Positions 24,609 to 32,881 of a DNA stretch of 64,000 bases are shown here, one piece after another; positions within the stretch are counted from its first letter, which is position 1; every line of letters begins with the position of its first letter. Where the stretch lies: assembly GCF_021729035.1 (NCBI RefSeq), contig NZ_JAJSAP010000002.1, forward strand, positions 124,001 through 188,000, given 5' to 3'. Under the pieces are notes generated by a model. The model did no database searches, was not told the DNA's origin, and saw only the letters and a program-made list of their open reading frames with translations. The stretch is from Microbulbifer sediminum. Lineage in GTDB: Bacteria; Pseudomonadota; Gammaproteobacteria; Pseudomonadales; Cellvibrionaceae. A program made the translations under genes and the position numbers.

Positions 24609-25817
24609 ATGGCTACCCTGGGCACTCCGTTCTCTTCTACCGCTACCCGCGTCCTGCTCTGCGGCGCCGGGGAATTGGGCAAGGAAGTTGTAATCGAGCT
24701 GCAGCGCCTCGGCTGCGAAGTCATTGCGGTGGACCGCTACGCCAACGCCCCGGCGATGCAGGTGGCCGACCGCAGCCATGTGATCAATATGCTCGATGGC
24801 GAGGCCCTGCGCGGTGTGATTGAACAGGAGCGGCCCCACCTGGTGGTGCCGGAGATCGAAGCCATCGCCACCGACACCCTGGCCGAGCTGGAAGGGGAGG
24901 GGGTCAATATTATCCCCACCGCGCGGGCCACCCAGCTGACCATGAACCGCGAAGGCATCCGCCGGCTGGCGGCGGAAACCCTGGGGCTGCCCACCTCCCG
25001 CTATCGCTTTGCTGCCGGTGAGGCGGAATTCAAAGCCGCGATCGACGAGATTGGCATTCCCTGCCTGGTCAAACCGATCATGAGTTCGTCAGGCAAGGGC
25101 CAGAGCCTGGTGCGCGATGCCTCGCAGGTTGAAGAAGCCTGGGCCTACGCCCAGGAGGGTGGCCGCGCCGGCAAGGGCAAGGTGATTGTCGAGGGGTTTG
25201 TCGACTTCGATTACGAGATCACCCTGCTGACGGTCCGCCACGATGACGGCAGTGGCAACGACAAGGGCAACATCGTCACCAGCTTCTGTGCGCCTATTGG
25301 TCACCGCCAGGCGGATGGGGATTACCAGGAGTCGTGGCAGCCGCAGGCGATGTCGGCTGCGGCTTTGAGTCGCGCGCAGGAGATCGCAAAGGCTGTGACC
25401 GACAACCTCGGCGGCCGCGGCCTGTTTGGCGTGGAGCTCTTTGTCAAAGGCGATGAGGTGATTTTCAGTGAAGTGTCACCGCGGCCACACGACACCGGCC
25501 TGGTGACCCTGATCTCGCAGGATCTCTCCGAGTTTGCCCTGCACGCCCGCGCCATTCTCGGGCTGCCCATTCCCAATATCCACCTGCACCGCGCCTCCGC
25601 CTCGTCGGTGCTGTTGGTGGAGGGCAATTCCACCCGGGTCCAGTTCGGCAACCTGGGCGCCGCGCTCTCCCGCCCCGATACCCAGCTGCGCCTGTTCGGT
25701 AAGCCTGAAGTCGCTGGCAAGCGCCGCCTGGGTGTCGCCCTGGCGCGGGCCGACGATATCGAAACGGCCCGCGACACCGCCAATGCGGTGATTGCCGATA
25801 TTGAAGTCAAACTGTAG
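24609..25817 (+). CDS. purT: formate-dependent phosphoribosylglycinamide formyltransferase PurT
   Basis: 402 residues. ATP-grasp enzyme that makes formyl-GAR from GAR, formate and ATP in purine synthesis. The N-terminal nucleotide fold starts [20 protein letters not shown], followed by [13 protein letters not shown]; the ATP-grasp region has [15 protein letters not shown] and the metal site [25 protein letters not shown]. Length is close to that of the E. coli enzyme (about 392). Confidence 0.97.
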   Translation: MATLGTPFSSTATRVLLCGAGELGKEVVIELQRLGCEVIAVDRYANAPAMQVADRSHVINMLDGEALRGVIEQERPHLVVPEIEAIATDTLAELEGEGVNIIPTARATQLTMNREGIRRLAAETLGLPTSRYRFAAGEAEFKAAIDEIGIPCLVKPIMSSSGKGQSLVRDASQVEEAWAYAQEGGRAGKGKVIVEGFVDFDYEITLLTVRHDDGSGNDKGNIVTSFCAPIGHRQADGDYQESWQPQAMSAAALSRAQEIAKAVTDNLGGRGLFGVELFVKGDEVIFSEVSPRPHDTGLVTLISQDLSEFALHARAILGLPIPNIHLHRASASSVLLVEGNSTRVQFGNLGAALSRPDTQLRLFGKPEVAGKRRLGVALARADDIETARDTANAVIADIEVKL

Positions 25818-25934
25818 AGGCAACCAGATTCCCGCCACGCAAAGGCAGGCTTGCCGGCGGTTTCCCGCTTGAAGAAGCACGCGTGACTATACTTTCCCAC
25901 TGATTTACAAGGTGTGGGCTAGAGGAAGCGGGCG

Positions 25935-27248
25935 ATGAGCGAGGAAGAACAGTCAAAGAGTGTCGGGCTCCATGCGCTGTATGGCGATGATCCCGAGCGG
26001 GCGGACGAAGCGGTGTTTGGCCGCAAGCCGAACCCGGACCGGCGAGGCTTTCTGAGGGGCCTGGGGCTCGGGACCATGGCGGCGGCGTTGGGGGTAAGTG
26101 CCATTCCCTTTCACCGCAATATGCCGTCGGGCCTGATCCCCGCCGCGCTGGCAGACGATCCCGAACCGTTCACGCTGAAAGGCAAGGATGGCCTGGTGGT
26201 GTTGAATGACAGGCCTGTCAACGCCGAAACCCCGGCGCATCTGCTCGACGACGAAGTGACCCCGAAAAACCGGCACTTCATCAGGAACAACGGCACGCCG
26301 CCGAGTGACGTGGATGCCGACAGCTGGGAGCTGACCATTGACGGGCTTGTCGACAAGCCGCTGAAACTCTCTATCGCCGACCTGAAGAAAGAGTTCGAAG
26401 TGGTCACGCAAAACCTGGCCATTGAATGTGGTGGCAATGGGCGGGCCTTTTTCAAGCCACCGGCCAAGGGGAACCAGTGGACCTATGGCGCCGTCGCCTG
26501 TTCGGCCTGGACCGGCGTGCGCCTGGCCGATGTGCTCAAGGCGGCGGGCGTTAAGCCCGGTGCAGTCTATACCGCACATTACGGTGCCGATACCCACTTG
26601 TCCGGTGATCCCAGTAAGCTCCCGATCTCCCGTGGCGTGCCAATCAAAAAGGCCATGGGGGAGGAGAACCTGATCGCTTTTGGCATGAACGGCGAGGACA
26701 TCCACCCGATGAATGGCGCCCCGTTGCGCTTGGTGATACCCGGCTGGCCCGGTTCCTGTTCGCAAAAGTGGCTGACACGCATCCAGGTGCGCGACCAGGT
26801 ACACGATGGCCCCAAGATGACGGGCACCGCGTATCGCGTACCCAGGTATCCGGTGGCACCGGGCGAAAAAGTCGACGAAAAGGACTTCGTGATCATCGAG
26901 CGTATGCCGGTGAAATCCCTGATTACCGCGCCTGAGACAGGCATAAAACTCAACAATCGCGAGCTGGAAGTACGCGGGCACGCCTGGGCTGGCGATCGCG
27001 AAGTGTCCGAGGTGCACCTGTCCATCGATTTCGGTGCAACCTGGATGAAGGCAGCCCTTTCCCCTCCCGCCAACAAGGCTGCCTGGCAGCGGTTCCGGGC
27101 GAAGGTGAAATTCCCGCAGCAGGGGTATTACGAAGTCTGGGCCAAGGCCGTCGACAGCGATGGCGTCAGCCAGCCCTTCGGCATTACCTGGAATCCCAAA
27201 GGCTACCTGAATAACTCCTATCACCGCGTGGCGGTTACGGTGGTTTAA
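25935..27248 (+). CDS. Tat-exported sulfite-oxidase-family molybdoenzyme (SorA/SoxC-like)
   Basis: 437 residues. A twin-arginine signal DRRGFLRGLGLG (Arg36-Arg37) predicts export of the folded protein to the periplasm. The Mo-binding Cys is in LAIECGGNGRAFF (about Cys165), and the dimerisation domain with VHLSIDFGATW follows. It overlaps or nearly touches a cytochrome c gene (27251), with a cytochrome b561 gene beyond. Such a trio would oxidise sulfite or a related sulfur compound and pass electrons to cytochrome c. The exact substrate (sulfite or sulfane) cannot be told from sequence. Confidence 0.85.
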   Translation: MSEEEQSKSVGLHALYGDDPERADEAVFGRKPNPDRRGFLRGLGLGTMAAALGVSAIPFHRNMPSGLIPAALADDPEPFTLKGKDGLVVLNDRPVNAETPAHLLDDEVTPKNRHFIRNNGTPPSDVDADSWELTIDGLVDKPLKLSIADLKKEFEVVTQNLAIECGGNGRAFFKPPAKGNQWTYGAVACSAWTGVRLADVLKAAGVKPGAVYTAHYGADTHLSGDPSKLPISRGVPIKKAMGEENLIAFGMNGEDIHPMNGAPLRLVIPGWPGSCSQKWLTRIQVRDQVHDGPKMTGTAYRVPRYPVAPGEKVDEKDFVIIERMPVKSLITAPETGIKLNNRELEVRGHAWAGDREVSEVHLSIDFGATWMKAALSPPANKAAWQRFRAKVKFPQQGYYEVWAKAVDSDGVSQPFGITWNPKGYLNNSYHRVAVTVV

Positions 27249-27250
27249 CG

Positions 27251-27613
27251 ATGGCCCAGAAAAAACGAATGGACAGGCGTGGCCGCATGGCGCACAGCTG
27301 CGCTGGACTGCTCCTGGCGCTCGGGGTGGGGTTCGCGGTGGGGCTGCCCGGCACAACCCTGGCCCAGGACACCGCCCCCGCTGCGCAGGAGTTCGGCGGC
27401 CTGCCGCCTGGTGAAGGCCGGGAGGAAGTGTACGGGCTCTGTTCCGCCTGTCATTCGCTGATGATCGTCAAACAGCAGCGGCTCAGCAGGAAAGCCTGGC
27501 AGGACACTCTGAAATGGATGACCGAAACCCAGGGCATGCCGCAACTCCCCCCGGAAACGCTCGAGCGGATCACCAATTACCTGGCAGAGCACTACGGTAC
27601 CGGTGGTGAATGA
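27251..27613 (+). CDS. periplasmic monohaem cytochrome c (SorB-like partner)
   Basis: 120 residues with a signal peptide (hydrophobic LLLALGVGFAVGLPGTTLAQ) and one haem c motif Cys64-Ser-Ala-Cys67-His68. The Met in TQGMPQLPP is a candidate sixth ligand. It begins 2 bases after the molybdoenzyme stop, so it is surely cotranscribed and is the likely electron acceptor of that enzyme. Confidence 0.88.
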   Translation: MAQKKRMDRRGRMAHSCAGLLLALGVGFAVGLPGTTLAQDTAPAAQEFGGLPPGEGREEVYGLCSACHSLMIVKQQRLSRKAWQDTLKWMTETQGMPQLPPETLERITNYLAEHYGTGGE

Positions 27614-27714
27614 CCGCGCCAGCCTTCTATTCCCGCGTCTCTTTCGCTGTCATCTCTGCCGTCATCCGTTAAAGGAAATGAGGCATGCGTGAACAGCCCT
27701 GACCGACGTGAGCA

Positions 27715-28281
27715 ATGACCGCGCTTAAGAACACCGCACAGCGGTACGGCTCCGTCGCCATCGCGCTCCACTGGCTGATGGCGGTGTTGCTCATTGGCCT
27801 GATCGCACTTGGCCTGTATATGAGCGGCCTGCCGGACGTCGGGTTCGACAAGAAGAAAATCGAGCTGGTGCTGTTGCACAAGGAATACGGCATATTGGCG
27901 CTGGGACTGGCCGTAGTGCGACTGGCATGGCGCCTCGGCAATGTGCTGCCGGCGCTGGCGGAGCAGTTCCCCGACTGGCAAAAGGTGGCGGCGCGGTTTG
28001 TTCACCTCTGTTTCTACGCTTTGATGTTCGCCCTGCCGGTGACCGGCTGGTTGATGTCTTCCGCCGCGGCCATTCCGGTATACGCCTTCGGGGTCCGGCT
28101 GCCGGACCTGATTGCCCAGAATGATTATCGGTTCCAGGTGCTGCTCGAGATTCACAAATGGCTGGGCTACGCATTGATCGGCTTTATCGCGATCCACGCA
28201 GGCGCGGCGTTAAGGCACCACTTCCTTTCCGGCGACAACACCCTGACAAAGATGCTGCCCGGAACGGGCAGCCAGGGCTGA
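27715..28281 (+). CDS. cytochrome b561-family membrane protein
   Basis: 188 residues, four hydrophobic helices with haem-ligand histidines in IALHWLMAVLLIG, LLHKEYGILALG, RFVHLCFYALMF and EIHKWLGYALIGFIAIHAG. It could move electrons between the quinone pool and the periplasmic cytochrome c encoded 100 bases upstream. The start at ATG 27715 overlaps an upstream GTGAGCA-type region with no strong ribosome-binding site. Confidence 0.88.
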   Translation: MTALKNTAQRYGSVAIALHWLMAVLLIGLIALGLYMSGLPDVGFDKKKIELVLLHKEYGILALGLAVVRLAWRLGNVLPALAEQFPDWQKVAARFVHLCFYALMFALPVTGWLMSSAAAIPVYAFGVRLPDLIAQNDYRFQVLLEIHKWLGYALIGFIAIHAGAALRHHFLSGDNTLTKMLPGTGSQG

Positions 28282-28282
28282 C

Positions 28283-28918
28283 TCAGGGCATCTCCGCGAG
28301 TACAAACCAGGCGACCTGTTGCAGGGTTTTTGCGGCGGCCTCGTTGGCGGCCACGACGCCGGCGTAGGGGGTCTGCTGCAACAGGGGTTCGCGCAGGGAG
28401 ATGGCCCGTTCGGCGATCACCCGGTTCGATCCGCCATCGACCAGCTGCACCCGCAGGGACAGCTGCAGGGTGGCCGGCTCGGAAGTGAAGTCCTGCGTCA
28501 GCTCCAGGATCTCGGTCCGCAGCGCATAGTGGTAGGGGCCGAAGTAGGGCGGGCTGAGAACGGCATGGAAGTAGTGGGTGTTTTCCAGCGTTCGGGCCAG
28601 CAGGGGCTGCAGCATCTGCGCCGGTGTTGCGCCCCATTCGTGCCGGCTGAAGTACTCAACCTGGTGTGGCCGGAGGCGGTAGGCCATCCGTACGGTGTCG
28701 TAGACGGGGTTGATGGCCGGCGGCAGCACCATCAATGTGGCGGCATGGGTGTCCCGCCGGGGGAGTTCGGCAGGCAGCTGGTCGATCACGCCCACCTGGA
28801 TATCGTCCTCTACCGGGGAGAACAGCGAACAGCCGGCAAGTACAGCTATGGACAGTGCCGCCAGCAGGATGCCGGCCCGGGCGCAGGCCCGGTGGCGCAC
28901 GCGACGGATTGCGTTCAT
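28283..28918 (-). CDS. PqiC/DUF330-like lipoprotein partner of an MCE transporter
   Basis: 211 residues, lipobox VLAGC with Cys30. It has the ABC-type transport auxiliary lipoprotein pattern: VLPPAINPVYDTVRMAYR, then SRHEWGATPAQMLQPLLARTLE. Such proteins sit in the outer membrane at the end of an MCE lipid-transport bridge. The gene overlaps the MCE gene by 4 bases (ATGA) and is the last of the pair. Confidence 0.85.
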   Translation of the reverse strand: MNAIRRVRHRACARAGILLAALSIAVLAGCSLFSPVEDDIQVGVIDQLPAELPRRDTHAATLMVLPPAINPVYDTVRMAYRLRPHQVEYFSRHEWGATPAQMLQPLLARTLENTHYFHAVLSPPYFGPYHYALRTEILELTQDFTSEPATLQLSLRVQLVDGGSNRVIAERAISLREPLLQQTPYAGVVAANEAAAKTLQQVAWFVLAEMP

Positions 28919-29868
28919 TCGCTTTCGCCCGGGCCAAGCGGTGGCTGGGCGCTGCCGCGCAGCAGGATTGACGGGTCGCGATTGATCTTGACCGTCAGGC
29001 GCTCCATCGAATTGGTCAGCCTGCCCAGGGCGGTCATGGTCCGGTACGCCTCGGGCAGCACCTGCTGCTGGAGTGCGTTGACCGAGTCATTGCCCGAGTC
29101 CAGCAGCGGTCCCAGCCTGCCGCTGGCGGCCTCGGTGTTGGTGATAATGGTGCTGAGTCTCTCCTGGTGCCCGGCCAGCATACGGCTCACCTGCTGCAGG
29201 GCCTGGACCGTGTCGGTGCTGGAATCCAGCAGTGGCTCGAGCCGGCGGCTGGCCCGCTCGGTGTTGGCGATGAGGGAGCCGAGTTTTTCCTGGTTCTCCG
29301 CCAGTGTGTGGCTGACGCGCTGCAGGTCCTGCACGGTAGCGCGGAGCGAGGCAATGGTTTTCTCGTCCAGCAGGGTATGCAGCAGGTCGGTCAGCTGCTG
29401 TACGTTCTGGTTGACCTGGCTGATGGCGGTATCCAGGCTCACAACCCGGGACGGGGCAGTGGGTATCTGCGGGTAGCGGTCGCCGGGGGCGGCGGTGAGT
29501 GGTCCCTGGCCTGTGCCGGTATTTTCCAGCAGGACGTACACGTACCCGGTGAATCCCCGGGTGGCGAGTCCGCGGGCGGTGATGGTGGCGACGGTCGCCC
29601 GGGAGATGGGGGCGTCATTTTCCACCTCAAACAGGATGCGGACAGAGTGGGGGCCGGTCAGCTCGACCTGCGTGACCCTCCCCACATCCACCCCGTGGAA
29701 CTCCACCGGCGCACCGGCGATCAGCCCGGAGACGGAATCCTCGGTGACAATCTGGTAAGTCGTAAACCGGCCCGCTGCCAGGTAGTACCAGAGTGCCCAG
29801 GCCACAAGGCCAAGCAGCACTACCATCACGAATGCCAGCCTTGCCCGGTTCGCTATGCTGATTGTCAT
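28915..29868 (-). CDS. MlaD/MCE-domain protein
   Basis: 317 residues: one N-terminal membrane anchor (AFVMVVLLGLVAWALWYYL), the MCE domain (residues about 35-115, GAPVEFHGVDVGRVTQVEL, GLATRGFTGYVYVLLE) and a long helical C-terminal region with coiled-coil heptads. It should form a hexameric ring in the inner membrane that passes lipids across the periplasm. No MlaE permease or MlaF ATPase gene is adjacent: upstream lies the divergent prpD. This is unusual for the family. Confidence 0.9.
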   Translation of the reverse strand: MTISIANRARLAFVMVVLLGLVAWALWYYLAAGRFTTYQIVTEDSVSGLIAGAPVEFHGVDVGRVTQVELTGPHSVRILFEVENDAPISRATVATITARGLATRGFTGYVYVLLENTGTGQGPLTAAPGDRYPQIPTAPSRVVSLDTAISQVNQNVQQLTDLLHTLLDEKTIASLRATVQDLQRVSHTLAENQEKLGSLIANTERASRRLEPLLDSSTDTVQALQQVSRMLAGHQERLSTIITNTEAASGRLGPLLDSGNDSVNALQQQVLPEAYRTMTALGRLTNSMERLTVKINRDPSILLRGSAQPPLGPGESE

Positions 29869-30037
29869 CGGGCTTCCTCCGCTGCTGGGGGATTGGCCGG
29901 GGTCGTGGCCACACCAAGTCTAGATCAAACCGCGACAAGCTAAATGGATATGCCGACAACTGCGTTGATTGGCGAAGTTGCCGGGTGCATGCCAAGACAC
30001 AGGTAGTCCAAGCAATCGATGCGGGAGGGAGCCGTAT

Positions 30038-31522
30038 ATGAGTAGCAATGTAGAGCAGAATATTCGCCCGGAGTACGACCAGGTAATCCAGGATATCGCT
30101 GACTATGTCCTGGATTACGGGATCGAGTCGGAAGAGGCCTGGGACACGGCGCGCTACTGCCTGATGGACTCGATTGGCTGTGGGCTGCTGGCGCTGGGCT
30201 TTCCCGAGTGCACCAAGCTGCTGGGTCCGGTGGTCGACGGCACCTCGGTGCCCCATGGTGCGCGCGTACCGGGAACAAGGCTCAGCCTGGACCCGGTGAA
30301 GGCGGCCTGGGATATCGGCTGTATTGTCCGCTGGCTGGATTACAACGATACCTGGCTGGCGGCGGAGTGGGGCCACCCGTCGGATAACCTGGGGGCGATC
30401 CTGGCGGTGGCGGACCACCTGTCCCGGCAGAATGTCGCTCAGGGAAGCGAGCCGTTCAGGGTGCGCGATGTGCTGGATGCCATGATCCGCGCCCACGAGA
30501 TCCAGGGCGTGCTGGCGCTGGAAAACAGCTTCAACCGGGTGGGCCTGGACCACGTGCTGCTGGTGCGTGTGGCCTCCACGGCGGTGGCCGCGAAGTTGAT
30601 GGGCGGCGATCGGGAGCAGGTGATGGCGGCGGTGTCCCATGCCTGGGCGGACGGTGGGGCGCTGCGGACCTACCGCCACGCCCCCAATGCCGGCTCGCGG
30701 AAGTCCTGGGCCGCCGGTGATGCCAGCAGTCGCGGCGTGTTGCTGGCAGGCCTCAGTATGCGTGGCGAGATGGGCGTCCCCGGGGCGCTCACGGCGAAAC
30801 AGTGGGGCTTCTACGATGTGTCATTCAGCAAGACCAATGCCGACCAGAAGGTAAAACCGGAGGGGGACCGCCAGTTTAAGTTTCCTCGGGACTATGGCTG
30901 TTACGTGATGGAAAACATCCTGTTCAAGATCTCGTTTCCCGCCGAGTTCCACAGCCAGACCGCCTGTGAGGCGGCTGTAATCCTGCACCCCCAGGTCCGG
31001 GACCGGCTGGATGAGATCGACCGGGTTGTGATCACCACCCACGAGTCCGCCATCCGTATTATTTCCAAGGAAGGACCGCTGGCGAACCCGGCGGACCGCG
31101 ACCATTGCCTGCAATACATGACGGCGGTACCACTGATATTCGGGGAGCTGCGGGCCGAGCACTACGAAGATGGTTTCCATAGCGCACACCCGGAGATCGA
31201 CCGGTTGCGTGAGAAAATGGAGGTTATCGAGGAGCCGCGCTATTCGGCCGACTACCTGGATCCGGACAAGCGCTCCATCGCCAATGCGGTGCAGGTGTTC
31301 TTCAGCGATGGCAGTGCCACCGAGCAGGTGGCCGTGGAATACCCGGTGGGGCATCGCCGCCGGAGGGCAGAGGGAATTCCCCTGCTCGAACAAAAATTCC
31401 GGGACAGCCTGGCCACCCGTTTTCCACGCCGGCGCTGTGACGAAATTTTTGCCCTCTGCAGCGACCGGGAATCCCTGGAGCGGTTGCCGGTTTGCGAGTT
31501 TATGGATCGGCTGGCGATCTAG
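30038..31522 (+). CDS. prpD: 2-methylcitrate dehydratase PrpD (MmgE/PrpD family)
   Basis: 494 residues from ATG 30038, which has GGGAGGGA upstream; similar in length to E. coli PrpD (483). PrpD removes water from 2-methylcitrate without an Fe/S cluster. Family signatures seen are [32 protein letters not shown] and [13 protein letters not shown] with the conserved basic residues. It stands alone, 25 kb from prpBC-acnD-prpF, which can do the same step by another route. Confidence 0.92.
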   Translation: MSSNVEQNIRPEYDQVIQDIADYVLDYGIESEEAWDTARYCLMDSIGCGLLALGFPECTKLLGPVVDGTSVPHGARVPGTRLSLDPVKAAWDIGCIVRWLDYNDTWLAAEWGHPSDNLGAILAVADHLSRQNVAQGSEPFRVRDVLDAMIRAHEIQGVLALENSFNRVGLDHVLLVRVASTAVAAKLMGGDREQVMAAVSHAWADGGALRTYRHAPNAGSRKSWAAGDASSRGVLLAGLSMRGEMGVPGALTAKQWGFYDVSFSKTNADQKVKPEGDRQFKFPRDYGCYVMENILFKISFPAEFHSQTACEAAVILHPQVRDRLDEIDRVVITTHESAIRIISKEGPLANPADRDHCLQYMTAVPLIFGELRAEHYEDGFHSAHPEIDRLREKMEVIEEPRYSADYLDPDKRSIANAVQVFFSDGSATEQVAVEYPVGHRRRRAEGIPLLEQKFRDSLATRFPRRRCDEIFALCSDRESLERLPVCEFMDRLAI

Positions 31523-31575
31523 GCCGGAGAGGGGAGAGGGGAGAGGGGAAAGTTAAGCGGAACAGTGCAGCCACC

Positions 31576-31607
31576 AAAAAAAGAAACCCGGCGCGGGGCC
31601 GGGTTTC
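31576..31607 (-). terminator. terminator of the porin gene
   Basis: Stem GAAACCCGGC / GCCGGGTTTC (31583-31607) with a run of A on the plus strand at 31576-31582, i.e. U on the minus-strand transcript. It lies 26 bases after the porin stop. Confidence 0.88.
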
Positions 31608-31632
31608 AGGGCAGGTAACTGCTCCGGATGGA

Positions 31633-32601
31633 TCAGAACTTCAGTTCGGTACCAAGGCCGAAGTAGCTGCGCTCGTAGTCGTTGGCTGCGGTCTCGTCGG
31701 TAACGAAGGCGAATACCTTGGCCGCGCTGGACATCTTGTAGTCCAGGCCCAGGCTGTAGGTTTCCGCATCTTCCACAACGATGTCGGACTGGCCGTACTG
31801 GGCCTTCATGGTCCAGGCGTTGATCTTGTAGGCGGCGGAGGTCATCCAGCCGTCCTGGGTGCTGCCATCGGGCTTTTCCTGCTCTTCGAACAGGGCGCCT
31901 ACCTGCACCGGGCCGATGTTGTACTGGCTCACCAGGCGCTGCACGTTCCAGTCGTTGGCTTCCACGTCCTGGTCGAAGGCGTAGGCCACGTAGATGCCGT
32001 TATTGTCGTAGGCGAAAGACACGGAAGTGCCGTTATCGCGGGTGATCACGTTGCCGTTCTCGTCCAGCAGCGGTGCGCCTTCGCTGTCGGTCAGTTCCTC
32101 GTCACCGTGGCTGATGTAGGCGGCGGTAGCCTTGAAACCACCGAAGGACGGGGTGGAATACTGGAGGTTGTTGGCTTCGCGGTTGTCGCTCTTGGTGATG
32201 ACACTCTTGATGTCACCTTCCAGGTCACCGAACAGGTCGACTTTCTTCTGGGCCTTCTTCAGCGGGGTATCGAATTTGCCGCCGATCACCTGACCGAAAC
32301 CGCCCTCGAGGCCGGCGTAGATGTTGCGCTGCTTGAAAATCTCTTCAGCCTCGCCGTCGACATCGGTCTCGTATTCCATCTTGTAGATGCCCGTCAGGCC
32401 ATTGTCGAAAGGCAGCTCGCCCTTTACACCCAGGCGGGAGGCATTGCTCTTCAGGCCGGTGGTGGAGCCTTCGCCCTCATCGGCGGACTGGAAAGTCACA
32501 TTAGCCTTGCCGTAAAGATCCAGCGCCTTTGATTCGTCTTGCGCATTAGCCAGGGTCGGGACCACGGCAACGATAGCCAGGGAGATAGCGGTCTTTTTCA
32601 T
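31633..32601 (-). CDS. outer-membrane porin (gram-negative general porin family)
   Basis: 322 residues with a signal peptide ending ANAQDES. The mature protein starts LDLYGKANVTFQS and ends GLGTELKF, the C-terminal aromatic needed for outer-membrane insertion. Alternating beta-strand pattern and acidic loops are visible, including SDEGAPLLDENG-like turns. It would form a 16-stranded trimeric pore. It is a single transcription unit with its own terminator. Confidence 0.9.
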   Translation of the reverse strand: MKKTAISLAIVAVVPTLANAQDESKALDLYGKANVTFQSADEGEGSTTGLKSNASRLGVKGELPFDNGLTGIYKMEYETDVDGEAEEIFKQRNIYAGLEGGFGQVIGGKFDTPLKKAQKKVDLFGDLEGDIKSVITKSDNREANNLQYSTPSFGGFKATAAYISHGDEELTDSEGAPLLDENGNVITRDNGTSVSFAYDNNGIYVAYAFDQDVEANDWNVQRLVSQYNIGPVQVGALFEEQEKPDGSTQDGWMTSAAYKINAWTMKAQYGQSDIVVEDAETYSLGLDYKMSSAAKVFAFVTDETAANDYERSYFGLGTELKF

Positions 32602-32881
32602 CGGTCGTCTCGCACAGTTTTTGGTTGAGATTCAGGTAGGCCGTTTATTTGTCCAATCGCCGGCCGTCCCTTGAGTTGCTGCGCATTCTGCGGGGGCTTT
32701 ATTACAAAAACGTTAAAGAAGACATTTTTTTTGCTGTTGTGTGACTGGCTGGTGCCGTTTCCGGCGGCTCGGGGACGTGAAAACGGCATTTTTGCCTGAA
32801 AATCGAGCAGCTGGGGTTTGCATGGCTCCGAGCCCTGTGGCAGAAGTGCATCATATTGGGAGCGGTGCAAAAGGAATTGCC

